DNA from: Fibrobacter sp.
Lineage (GTDB): Bacteria; Fibrobacterota; Fibrobacteria; Fibrobacterales; Fibrobacteraceae
Reading direction: 5' to 3'
Length of the DNA: 13,670 bases
Assembly (NCBI GenBank): GCA_017520105.1
Contig: JAFWRL010000156.1
Coordinates: 1 to 13,670 of the forward strand
Under the pieces are notes generated by a model that saw only the letters and a list, made by a program, of their open reading frames with translations, did not search any database and was not told the origin of the DNA. Shown piece after piece: positions 1 through 8,218 of this stretch (position 1 is the stretch's first letter; the number at the start of each line of letters is the position of its first letter). Position numbers and translations under genes: made by a program.

Positions 1-1
1 C

Positions 2-3000
2 CCGCAGCATGCCGCTCAGTGTGCTTCCATCGGTAATCCCGCGGAAGCCACGGATTCCCTTTTGAAGGTCGACGTGGATTATGCCAGCAGGCTGAACCCG
101 GTACACAAGACGGTGTCGTCGGCAGGAAAAGTCACTGCCGTGAAGCTGAGATTCACCGGTGCGCTCAATCCGGGCAAGACGCTGAAGGTGAACTTCAGGC
201 TCCACAAGAATGACTGGTCCACCTGGAGCGCCGCGAACGACTGGTCGTACCAGAAGAACTCGGGCGTGTCCGAGCCGAACTATTTCTTCGCCGTGTATGA
301 TTCGGACGGGAACATCCTCTGGGGTGACGACCCGCTTACGGGAAAGACGAACACAGATGTCGAAGTGTGGCATGACCGTGGCGGCAACTCTGTCGTGGCA
401 AAGTATAGTGGAGATACTTCCGAAGTTCAGAAGGCTGGTCGTTTCTGGATGCTTAAAGATGTTTCGATGAACAAGAAAGAAACGGAATTATTGAAGCAGG
501 CTGGAATTACGAGGCTTAACGCTTCTTCGTGGGGTGAAAAAAGCATTATTTTGCTGAAGTCGGACGTCAATGTGAAAAAGAAGATGTTGGATTCCCTTGT
601 CTATGGATTCTACAACTCCATAAGTGTTGATGACACGACGAAGTTGACAACGGATTTAAAAGCAGATGATTGGACAGAAGAAATACGTGTTTGTGCTCCA
701 TTTAACACATGCCACAATGAGGTTGTTCAGCTGACGAAGATAAAAATAGCGACTCGTTGTTGGGATGACGTAAGCATGAGCGATTGCAAGGCTATTGTTG
801 AATCTTGTGGTGGAATCGATGCTGTTATTGATCGCTTTGTGGTAATTTCAAAAAGTTCAAAATCGGCAATAAATTGCCTTGAATCAAATAGCGATGTCCA
901 AAGGATCTCTGTTAAAAAAGAGGTAATGCCCACGATGGCGTCAGGGCGTAAGGCTATTAATATCGAAAATTTGCAGTTGAATCGGTGGAATTTTGATTTT
1001 GCTGAATTCGGCAATAATAATGTTTCTAATGATTGGCTAAAAGGTAAAGATTATACTGGTGAAAATATTATTGTTGGTATCTATGATACGGGTATTTATT
1101 TTGACCATGATGGTCTAAATGAATGGGTTGATGGAGAGAAAACTCCTAGAAGAGCTTATGAAAACCCGAATAAAAAAGAAAACGTAAATGATCCCAAAAA
1201 TAACCACGCTACTCATGTTGCAGGAATTGTTGGCGGTAATGGTAATGGTTCAAGAAATCACATGTATAGGGGAGTTGCCCCGAAAGTGAAATTCTATTCG
1301 GGAGATATGTCGGTAGATGGTCAAAAAGGACATGTTGTTAATCATTCACATACGAGTATTGAAAAGTTTAATTATGAAAATGATCTTGAAAAAAATATCT
1401 TCTATAATTGGCAGACTGATTCTGATATAGGCGATAAGCTCCCGAAAACATTTGTGACTACTTCAGGAAATTATGCTGAAGGTTATTATATAAAAGAAAA
1501 GGCGGATGTTGATCCATGTAAATATGGCATGGGTTTTCATTCCATTTCTTTTGATACAAAAAATGGAATTGTGGTAGGTAATTATGCTAGTAAAACAAAA
1601 ATACCGAATACGAGTTCAAGTTATGGTCCGACATGGGATGGTCGAATTAAACCAGATTTGATGGCTCCTGGAAGTGGCTTGCAAGGATCTTTTGACGCGT
1701 CAAATCCTTTTGTTGTTGATTTGGATGAGATAACCTTTGAACGTTTGGGTGTGACATATAAATTGGGTGGTAATTCGCATGTACTTGGAGGAGAAATTTC
1801 TGAATGCTCAATTCCAGAATCTGTTTTGGCAAGCGAAAAATTTACGCCGCAAGTTTTACCTTATCTTTGTAACTATATACGTGAACCTGCATATACGGGG
1901 ATTGCAGTTGTTTCAGATGATAAGTCATCAAACAATAATGTTCTTCAAATTACTAATCAAAAACCTTTGGAGGGCGAAACGTATATTAATTGGGACTATA
2001 GAACATTCCAGAATACGTTATTTGATGTAAAAAAAGGTGATCGAATTAAAATCCGTATGAGACTGCCTGAACCTACTCGTTCATTTTTCCAAGTACTAAA
2101 AGGTAATATAATTCTAGGAGAAGGAGATGATTTTTATTTGCCGGAACCGCACCATAAACGTGTTGATTTTGAATGGAATCTTGGCGACAATAATGAAGAT
2201 TATTTTGAAACGAGTATTTTGTGGACGGAAGGTGATATTTCAGCAAAATATTTGAGAATAGGTTTTTCATATGACTATAACGTATTTTCGAGTGTCCCTT
2301 GCGAAGATTTAAATAAAACTGACTGCTATACTGATTTAGGCGGGACTTCCATGGCTGCTCCACATGTGGCTGGTGTAGTGGCTTTGATGAATCAAGCTTA
2401 TATGAAAATGACTAAAGGTACAACTTCTTTGCGAAATTCGACTTCGAAGGCAATTTTGATTCATACTGCGGATGACATGATTGATGAAGTTGGCTTTGCA
2501 AGAACAGAGCAGAGTGATGTTAAGGCAACGACCGGTAACAGTATTCGAGTTACTTATGGCAAGGGGCCGGACTTTGTTACTGGTTGGGGTGGCATTAATG
2601 CTGAAAAGGCCTTGAAAATGATTGGACCGTATCATAGATTCAGGGAATTTGAAATTGAAGAAGGTGTGTATAGAAGGTGGGTTGTCAATGTGAAAAATCA
2701 CATGGATCGCTTGCGGTTGACTTTGACATGGGATGATGCTCCTTTGAGTGAACAGCAAATGAAGTATTTGGTGAAGGATGACCCTAGACTTGTCAATGAT
2801 TTGGACATGTACCTTGTATCACCGACAGGAAGAATTTATTTCCCATGGAAACTGGAACGTCTTTCAGTAGAGGATGTCAACGAGGATGGGTATAATAAAT
2901 ATGGCTGTTCTGGAAATGAAAAAATCACTGAAATCGAAGCAACTCGTGCTGCGGTTCGTGAAAGCATTAATGAAACTGAATTGCCTGAAAATGAAACAGA

Positions 3001-3514
3001 AATGCCTGAATCCTATTTTGATCATTTGAACAACGTCGAGGTTGTCGATGTGGATTATCCGGAAATTGGCAAGTGGGTTGTCGTTGTTCACGCGGCAAAG
3101 GTTAGAGATGGAAATGGTGAACTTGAAAAGCATGCTCAGGTTGCCTCTATAGCAAGTGATTTAGCTCTTGATGACAATGCTGAAAATATCGGCTGCGAGA
3201 TAATGCATCCTTATAGACCTCAGAGTTCCTTGACGTGCTCCTATAGCTTTGGGAACAGCCTTACGAATTTCGTGACGTTCTCGAACCGGACCTTTGTTGG
3301 CGCGGGCGATAAGATAGAACTTAGGGATGAAAATGACGAACTCATTGGCGAATATACGGGCAGCCAACTGGCTGGAGTTCGTTTAAAAGTTGATTCCCGC
3401 AAGCTGACGGTAAAGCTCGATAGCGACAATGACGAATCGAGTGTGGGCTATGGATTCAGTATCGACAAGATCGAGATGATCCCATACTCGATGCTTTTCG
3501 GGGTATCACACTAG
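2..3514 (+). CDS. Secreted subtilisin-like serine protease (S8, KP-43-like) with CBM3-like module; 5' end outside window
   Basis: The frame is open to the left edge, so the true start and any signal peptide are missing; the TTG at 62 is not a convincing start. Residues here are numbered from that TTG. The subtilase triad is Asp342 (GIYDTGIYF), His382 (NNHATHVAG) and Ser763 (GGTSMAAPHVAG), with oxyanion-hole Asn470 (TTSGN). RIKPDLMAPG precedes a region about 200 residues longer than a minimal subtilase before the Ser motif. LTLTWDDAP plus LVNDLDMYLVSPTG (about 875-1020) matches the C-terminal jelly roll of KP-43-type proteases. The last 85 residues (GDKIELRDENDELIGEYTG) look CUB-like. Residues about 20-100 resemble the C-terminal half of a CBM3 (HKNDWSTWSAANDWSY, then ILWGDDP). 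Residues about 120-310 may be a propeptide. The likely role is extracellular proteolysis, perhaps held on cellulose. G+C falls sharply after about base 410. Confidence 0.87.
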   Translation, partial: PQHAAQCASIGNPAEATDSLLKVDVDYASRLNPVHKTVSSAGKVTAVKLRFTGALNPGKTLKVNFRLHKNDWSTWSAANDWSYQKNSGVSEPNYFFAVYDSDGNILWGDDPLTGKTNTDVEVWHDRGGNSVVAKYSGDTSEVQKAGRFWMLKDVSMNKKETELLKQAGITRLNASSWGEKSIILLKSDVNVKKKMLDSLVYGFYNSISVDDTTKLTTDLKADDWTEEIRVCAPFNTCHNEVVQLTKIKIATRCWDDVSMSDCKAIVESCGGIDAVIDRFVVISKSSKSAINCLESNSDVQRISVKKEVMPTMASGRKAINIENLQLNRWNFDFAEFGNNNVSNDWLKGKDYTGENIIVGIYDTGIYFDHDGLNEWVDGEKTPRRAYENPNKKENVNDPKNNHATHVAGIVGGNGNGSRNHMYRGVAPKVKFYSGDMSVDGQKGHVVNHSHTSIEKFNYENDLEKNIFYNWQTDSDIGDKLPKTFVTTSGNYAEGYYIKEKADVDPCKYGMGFHSISFDTKNGIVVGNYASKTKIPNTSSSYGPTWDGRIKPDLMAPGSGLQGSFDASNPFVVDLDEITFERLGVTYKLGGNSHVLGGEISECSIPESVLASEKFTPQVLPYLCNYIREPAYTGIAVVSDDKSSNNNVLQITNQKPLEGETYINWDYRTFQNTLFDVKKGDRIKIRMRLPEPTRSFFQVLKGNIILGEGDDFYLPEPHHKRVDFEWNLGDNNEDYFETSILWTEGDISAKYLRIGFSYDYNVFSSVPCEDLNKTDCYTDLGGTSMAAPHVAGVVALMNQAYMKMTKGTTSLRNSTSKAILIHTADDMIDEVGFARTEQSDVKATTGNSIRVTYGKGPDFVTGWGGINAEKALKMIGPYHRFREFEIEEGVYRRWVVNVKNHMDRLRLTLTWDDAPLSEQQMKYLVKDDPRLVNDLDMYLVSPTGRIYFPWKLERLSVEDVNEDGYNKYGCSGNEKITEIEATRAAVRESINETELPENETEMPESYFDHLNNVEVVDVDYPEIGKWVVVVHAAKVRDGNGELEKHAQVASIASDLALDDNAENIGCEIMHPYRPQSSLTCSYSFGNSLTNFVTFSNRTFVGAGDKIELRDENDELIGEYTGSQLAGVRLKVDSRKLTVKLDSDNDESSVGYGFSIDKIEMIPYSMLFGVSH

Positions 3515-3545
3515 AAATGCTTTACTGACAATGGCTGTATAATCA

Positions 3546-3571
3546 AGAGACCGCAAATGCGGTCTCTTTTT
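3546..3571 (+). terminator. Rho-independent terminator after the protease gene
   Basis: A perfect 9-bp stem, AGAGACCGC / GCGGTCTCT, with an AAAT loop is followed by a T-run (3567-3571). It lies 31 bases after the protease stop codon and closes that transcript. Confidence 0.9.
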
Positions 3572-3630
3572 GATGGTAGGCTATCTATAATGAAAATAGG
3601 GCGAAAAACGGGGACTTTCGTCATTTCTTG

Positions 3631-3660
3631 TTGTTGCGAAAACGATACAAAAACTATATT
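3631..3660 (+). promoter_or_regulatory. Candidate sigma-70-type promoter for the phosphatase lipoprotein pair
   Basis: TTGTTG (3631-3636), an 18-bp spacer and TATATT (3655-3660) lie between the upstream terminator and the ATG at 3713. The same TATATT hexamer appears in the other promoter candidates of this window (8157-8162, and 11333-11338 on the minus strand). A ribosome-binding site GAGGG at 3699-3703 precedes the ATG by 9 bases. Inferred from sequence only. Confidence 0.55.
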
Positions 3661-3712
3661 TTAAATGGGATGTTTAAGTGTGGCTAGAATTTGATGACGA
3701 GGGCATCTCTTT

Positions 3713-5272
3713 ATGGGAATTTTTTCTCAGAACGCTTTTAGGGGTCGTGCACTGTGCTCCCAACTTTTGTTTTCTGTTTTACTCGCGGCATTCCTTGTAG
3801 GGTGCGGTGACGATTCTTCAAGTGGTCCGGACAGATCGAGTTTCAATAGCGAATTGTCCAATGCAAATGAGGTCTCGTCTTCGTCAAATGCGGACTCAAA
3901 ACAGAGGTCTTCGTCGAGCAGCGTTAAGGGTGGCGGCTCGGCAGATGAAAAATCTTCTTCGAGTTCATTGAGAGAAATCGAACCTCCTGAGGAGGGGCTG
4001 GATATTGTATATGTTCTCGTAAACGGAGCTGTTTCGGGTGTTGTTGCCTTGGACGAATTTTCTAAGGGTGCTCAGGTTGAAGTGATTCAACTGGATTCCG
4101 AGGACGGATACGCAAAAACCAAGATTTCTTATTCGGGCGATATCGATAAGGATGGCGCTTACGAAATAGAGAAAATTAATTTGTCTTCTCCGTATGTTTT
4201 GTTTTTCGTTGATGGAAAAATCGAGAGTGTTGTAGATGAAAAATCATCATCTGTTTCGCTTACGGCTTTGGGCGATGCGACTTCTGGTGATGTGTTCAAC
4301 ATAAACTTGCTGACCACGCTTGAGGCGGGTCGCACTCTAGATATTTTAGGCGATGACAAGAATCTTTCGTATGATGCTGCCAAGATTGAAGCGGCTGCCG
4401 ATGTATGGAATATGTTCCATCTGGAATCGATTGATTTCGACTTGACCGAGACGATTCATGTTTCGGATATCAGCGAATCGGGTGCGGCGCTTCTGGCATC
4501 GACGGTCTTGTTGCAGGCGGGCGCCGATGGTGACTTTGCGAAATTCTTCAAGGCGGTTCTAGCCGATGTGCGCAAGGATGGCAAGTGGGACGATGCCTCC
4601 GCTCGTTTGTCGATTGCGGATTGGGCGCTTGATACGGATCTCAAGGATGGCTTTGCCTCGATTCGCAAGACGCTGGAAAAGCGTATGGGCAAGGTTGCCG
4701 AATTTGAAAAGTACCTCAAGAACTTCTACTTGGCGGAACTGGAGTTCCCCGAGTGCGATGCGGGTGCGGACGGTGATGTTTTCTTTGTAAAGAACAGGTC
4801 TAGCAAGTTCTATGCTGCAAAATACGATGATGTTTCGAAGTCCAAGGAACGCTTTGTCTGTAATGAACAGAAGGGCTGGACTGCAATCCCTGACAGTTTG
4901 AAGGACTTTATGGGCGATGCGACACCGGCGAAGGACGGCGAAGTTCGTCGTGGTGCGTTTACGGGTGAGTTCTTGACTTATGACGGTTCGAAAAAGGCTT
5001 GGCGTAAGGCTACGGCTGTTGAAAAGGATAGATACTTTGTTATTAATTCCGCTGCCACCGTGTTTGTCGATATCCAGGATGTCTATGAAAGCATCAAGAG
5101 CGATGAGCGCGTGATTTTCGTATTGCGGCATGCCGAACGCGGCGACGACACGAGCAAGGGCGGTACGCTTACCGATAACGGAAAAAAACAGTCCGAAGAA
5201 GTCGGTGCGCGGTTGACAAAGTTTAAGGAAGACTTTGTCCTGGGCGCTTCTGAGTTTGTTCGTGCCCACTAG
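3713..5272 (+). CDS. Lipoprotein with histidine-phosphatase domain, truncated by an amber codon
   Basis: The 519-residue product begins with a lipoprotein signal peptide (hydrophobic 17-29, lipobox LVGC, lipid-anchored Cys31), followed by a Ser-rich linker (about 34-90) of the kind common on Fibrobacter surface proteins. Residues about 95-345 match the middle domain of the next gene. The C-terminal part opens a histidine phosphatase domain with VLRHAER, catalytic His473, and the LTDNGKKQ helix. Translation stops at TAG 5270-5272 directly after VRAH. The paralogue has TRSYETC at this point, with Glu631 opposite the stop. The same frame continues to 5731 with the rest of the domain, including the second His, so the intact protein would have had 672 residues. 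As it stands the product lacks the C-terminal half of the catalytic domain and is probably inactive as a phosphatase. It is the first gene of a likely two-gene operon. Its substrate is unknown. Confidence 0.85.
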   Translation: MGIFSQNAFRGRALCSQLLFSVLLAAFLVGCGDDSSSGPDRSSFNSELSNANEVSSSSNADSKQRSSSSSVKGGGSADEKSSSSSLREIEPPEEGLDIVYVLVNGAVSGVVALDEFSKGAQVEVIQLDSEDGYAKTKISYSGDIDKDGAYEIEKINLSSPYVLFFVDGKIESVVDEKSSSVSLTALGDATSGDVFNINLLTTLEAGRTLDILGDDKNLSYDAAKIEAAADVWNMFHLESIDFDLTETIHVSDISESGAALLASTVLLQAGADGDFAKFFKAVLADVRKDGKWDDASARLSIADWALDTDLKDGFASIRKTLEKRMGKVAEFEKYLKNFYLAELEFPECDAGADGDVFFVKNRSSKFYAAKYDDVSKSKERFVCNEQKGWTAIPDSLKDFMGDATPAKDGEVRRGAFTGEFLTYDGSKKAWRKATAVEKDRYFVINSAATVFVDIQDVYESIKSDERVIFVLRHAERGDDTSKGGTLTDNGKKQSEEVGARLTKFKEDFVLGASEFVRAH

Positions 5273-5731
5273 ACGGTAGAGTCCATCGCCAAGGGGCGCG
5301 GACAGGCTTACGACAAGCGTGACACTATTCCGCAGTTGAACGATGATTGGTACAACAAGAATAATGATGCTGTTGAAAAGGCCAAGAACGAATGCGGCGG
5401 CGGCTGGGAAGTGACTTCCAAGTACGCTTATACGGGGGCTTATTCGACTGGAGCTGATGCTGCGTACTACAACCTTGCGGAACGGTCAGTGGAACTCATC
5501 GAGGACGTTCTGGTGAAAAAATACACCAAGGAAAAATTTGTTCTCTTGAGTTCGCACGACAAGTTGATGGTGCCGCTGGTGGCCTATTGCTCGAATTTGA
5601 AGATAGAATTGAAGAAATACGACGGCGGTAAGTGGATTAATTACCTCGCCGGAGTCGCAATTATCATCGATAAGGCCGGAAATCGTCGATATGTGGCTGT
5701 TCGCGGTCTTAAGTCTGGGTTTGCGGACTAG
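5273..5731 (+). pseudogene. 3' remnant of the interrupted histidine-phosphatase lipoprotein gene
   Basis: This stretch is in the same frame as the preceding gene and contains no further stop before TAG 5729-5731. It encodes the missing half of the phosphatase domain: the GGGWEVTSKYAYTG segment, SSHDKLMVPL with the second catalytic His (codon 615 of the joined gene), and KWINYLAGVAIII. Each segment aligns closely with the intact paralogue downstream. An ATG at 5336 could in principle start a 131-residue protein, but no ribosome-binding site precedes it and it would lack the RHAER half. The good preservation suggests a recent nonsense mutation, readthrough, or a sequencing error. Confidence 0.75.
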
Positions 5732-5751
5732 AAATTACTAACTTCAAACCT

Positions 5752-8097
5752 ATGCGGGTTTGGATACTCCTTTTATCGGCTTTGTTGTGGACTGCTTGCG
5801 ATTCTGTCCGTTATGGCTCTGTTCCCTGCGAAGGCGATGATTGCGAGGCGATTTCAGAAAGTAACAGTGTTGATTCCAAAGAAAACCCGAATGATAGTTC
5901 TTCTTCAAATGGGGAATCGAAGGACAATCATAAGAGGAGCTCTTCGTCGGGTCACTCGTCAAATAATTCATCAAACGGTTCATCCAATAATTCGTCGGTA
6001 GGCTCGTCGAGCAGTTCCGCGTCATGGTGGCATCGCCGTTCTTCCAGTTCCGCTCGGAATGGAACTCAGGATACCGTTCAGGTTGCAAAGGGCTCCAGCT
6101 CTTCCGGTACGACTCCTGTTGTTCGGGTTGACACACTTCCCACTTGTGATGCGTCCTATGAAGGCAAAACTTATACGCTTGCAGGTGTGCTGTATTACTG
6201 TACCTCGGGTAAATGGGGCGAGTTTGTTCCTAGCACTTCGGAAATCCAGTGCAGTGACGGTAACTTGAAATTAATTCGAGCGAGAAGAGTTGTATATGCC
6301 GAAGAGGCGGATACGTCCGAGACTGCGAGCGAATACCGCAGGGCCGGCGTCCGCATTTCGGGCGTTGCGCAGAAGGGGCCGTTCCATGCCGGTGCGTCCG
6401 TAAAGATTACTGAACTGGACAGCTTGAAGCGCCTTGCAGAAACCAGAAGAACGCACGAAACGTGCATTGCGTCTGCAGATGGGTCGTTTGCGTTTGACAA
6501 TTTGAATCTTGTATCGCCTTATGTGAAGGTTTCTGCGAACGGTTATTACATGGACGAGTTGACTGGAGTCCGTTCAACGTCGCTATTGCAGCTTGATGCG
6601 GTTGTCGATTTGTCGAAGCGGGATTCCTTTAACGTGAACATCTTGACGCATCTCGCTGCTCCGCGTGTGCTCAAACTTGTGCAGGACGCGGGAAATAACC
6701 AGCCTATCGGTAGCCAGAGCGGTCGAGCTTTGAGTGACGTGCTTTCGTCGTTCGGGATAAGTCTTGGTGGATCGACGGGCGGTTTCAATGGCGGTTGGAA
6801 TCGCGGCGGAACTCAGACCGCATCGTCCGGTCAGAAAGCAGCTGAAGACTTGAGTATTTTCGGCTCGGATGACTACAGTGCGGCACTCCTTGCTGTATCT
6901 GTGATGCTGCAAAGTTACGGGTCGTCACGCGAAATGCTTTCGTTTGCAAGTACGGTTGCGTCAGATATCCAGGGTGATGGTAACTGGGGTGACAATTCTT
7001 CCAAAGCTCGTCTTGCAGATAAAGTCATGATGCTGGATGCGGAAGGCGGCCTTGAAAAAATCCGCAGGAATCTTGAAAGCTGGAATCTCGGGTCTGTTCC
7101 GAACTTTGAAAAGTATGTGCGCGACTTTTGGACAAAGACTCACAATTTTGAAACTTGCGGTACGATGAACGCAGGCCAGGTGAAACATGTGGGCAATAGC
7201 CAGAGTGCCTATTTTGTCTCGTACTACGAGCAACCGGATGGCCCGAAAATCCGTTTTATTTGTGATAGAACCACCAAGGTATGGCGCGTAGCTACCGATC
7301 TTGAAAAAGATACTTATGGCCTTGGCGTTGGTGAGTATGACGGACAAATTAAAAGCGGCAAAATCAATCAGGACAAGTCGTACATCTATGACCAAAGCAA
7401 GAGAAGCTGGCGTGAACCTCTGCCGGGCGAAATTCTTGAGTTTGATGATGTCAGCGATGTCTTGAAGAATATTGCGGCGGGAGAAAAGGTCATCTTTATC
7501 TTGCGGCACGCTGAACGCACGGATGATACCGGGAAGAACGGGCATTTGACTGACAATGGAAAGAAGCAATCGCAATCCGTTGGCGCGAAGTTCAAGGGCG
7601 AAGAAATTAGCTTTGCAAATTCTACTTATACACGTAGTTACGAAACATGCGAGAACGTAGCGACTGGCGCAGGCTATGCCCAATTGGTAAGTGATACTAT
7701 TCCGGATTTGGATGGCGCCTGGTTTGTAAAGAATGAGTCGAAATTTGAAGACTACAAGAATTCCGATGGCGGCGGCTGGGTGGTCACTTCGGCTTATGCA
7801 TACAAAGGAAGTTATTCCGACGCGTTCTACCCGTTAAAGTCCCGTGGCGATGAATTTATAGCCGATGTCGTGAAACCGCGCTTTGACAAGGTGAACAAGG
7901 TGGCGGTCTGGATTTCCCATGACATGCTTGTCGTTCCGCTGGCGGTATATTGCACGGAAGGCAAGGTGAACTTGCGTTATTTCGATACGAAACAGTGGAT
8001 CAATTATCTCGCTGGTGTCGCAATCATCATGGGTGCCGACGGTTCTATCCGCTATGTGCCCGTGAAGGGCCTTAGCTCCGGCTCGATGACGATGTAA
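5752..8097 (+). CDS. Ser-rich lipoprotein with C-terminal histidine phosphatase domain
   Basis: The 781-residue protein starts with a short lipoprotein signal (MRVWILLLSALLWTAC, Cys16), which fixes the start although no Shine-Dalgarno is visible. A very Ser/Asn-rich linker spans about 34-120. A small Cys module follows (Cys132, Cys150, Trp155, Cys167) of the form C-x-EGK-x-YYC-x-GKW that recurs in Fibrobacter lipoproteins. A middle domain begins with GVAQKGPF (204-211) and runs to about 450. The histidine phosphatase domain has ILRHAER with catalytic His586, LTDNGKKQ, Arg628 (TRSYET) and second His723 (ISHDMLVVPL). All expected key positions are present, so it should hydrolyse a phosphoester at the surface or in the periplasm; the substrate cannot be read from sequence. 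It starts 20 bases after the upstream paralogue ends, so the two are probably co-transcribed tandem duplicates, this one being the intact copy. Confidence 0.9.
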   Translation: MRVWILLLSALLWTACDSVRYGSVPCEGDDCEAISESNSVDSKENPNDSSSSNGESKDNHKRSSSSGHSSNNSSNGSSNNSSVGSSSSSASWWHRRSSSSARNGTQDTVQVAKGSSSSGTTPVVRVDTLPTCDASYEGKTYTLAGVLYYCTSGKWGEFVPSTSEIQCSDGNLKLIRARRVVYAEEADTSETASEYRRAGVRISGVAQKGPFHAGASVKITELDSLKRLAETRRTHETCIASADGSFAFDNLNLVSPYVKVSANGYYMDELTGVRSTSLLQLDAVVDLSKRDSFNVNILTHLAAPRVLKLVQDAGNNQPIGSQSGRALSDVLSSFGISLGGSTGGFNGGWNRGGTQTASSGQKAAEDLSIFGSDDYSAALLAVSVMLQSYGSSREMLSFASTVASDIQGDGNWGDNSSKARLADKVMMLDAEGGLEKIRRNLESWNLGSVPNFEKYVRDFWTKTHNFETCGTMNAGQVKHVGNSQSAYFVSYYEQPDGPKIRFICDRTTKVWRVATDLEKDTYGLGVGEYDGQIKSGKINQDKSYIYDQSKRSWREPLPGEILEFDDVSDVLKNIAAGEKVIFILRHAERTDDTGKNGHLTDNGKKQSQSVGAKFKGEEISFANSTYTRSYETCENVATGAGYAQLVSDTIPDLDGAWFVKNESKFEDYKNSDGGGWVVTSAYAYKGSYSDAFYPLKSRGDEFIADVVKPRFDKVNKVAVWISHDMLVVPLAVYCTEGKVNLRYFDTKQWINYLAGVAIIMGADGSIRYVPVKGLSSGSMTM

Positions 8098-8110
8098 TTA
8101 GACGAAATCT

Positions 8111-8138
8111 CTCGTCTCTCGTCTTTCGTCTCTCGTCT
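8111..8138 (+). repeat. Tandem heptamer repeat (Y-TCGTCT x4)
   Basis: Four head-to-tail 7-bp units: CTCGTCT, CTCGTCT, TTCGTCT, CTCGTCT. The flanking AGACGA at 8100-8105 is the inverse of TCGTCT, so the 5' edge can fold into a short hairpin with 8112-8117. It fills the gap between the lipoprotein stop and the decarboxylase promoter. No T-run follows, so it is not a standard terminator. Confidence 0.75.
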
Positions 8139-8153
8139 ATCCATCACTAAAAT

Positions 8154-8162
8154 TGCTATATT
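8154..8162 (+). promoter_or_regulatory. Candidate extended -10 promoter of the decarboxylase operon
   Basis: TGC-TATATT forms an extended -10 element. No good -35 hexamer lies 16-18 bases upstream, where the heptamer repeats sit. Transcription would start near 8169, about 50 bases before the first ATG. Confidence 0.45.
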
Positions 8163-8170
8163 CTCGCGCG

Positions 8171-8184
8171 TTGATTTTTATCAA
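8171..8184 (+). promoter_or_regulatory. Perfect FNR/CRP-family-type palindrome
   Basis: TTGAT-TTTT-ATCAA matches the consensus TTGAT-N4-ATCAA recognised by FNR-type regulators. It lies 8 bases past the putative -10, that is across about +2 to +16, where a bound protein would block transcription rather than activate it. The match is seen directly; binding is inference and the palindrome could be chance in an AT-rich leader. Confidence 0.4.
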
Positions 8185-8218
8185 ACAGTTCACTTAATAA
8201 ACATGGACGCATTCCGAT

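Noticed and set aside
62..64. TTG as the true start of the protease
   Set aside because: The frame is open to the window edge, CBM3-like strands continue across it, and no signal peptide follows.
4559..5269. 236-codon open frame on the minus strand
   Set aside because: It is antisense to the phosphatase lipoprotein, which has clear family motifs. Similar antisense frames appear opposite the paralogue (6961-7683).
5270..5272. Genome-wide recoding of TAG as an amino acid
   Set aside because: TAG ends the protease (3512-3514), the phosphatase remnant (5729-5731) and the TIGR02147 gene (12397-12399) at natural positions, so TAG is an ordinary stop here.
5336..5731. Independent 131-aa gene
   Set aside because: There is no ribosome-binding site, it is in frame with the upstream gene, and it encodes only the C-terminal half of a phosphatase domain.
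8100..8117. Terminator after the intact phosphatase lipoprotein
   Set aside because: The AGACGA/TCGTCT stem is only 6 bp and has no T-run.
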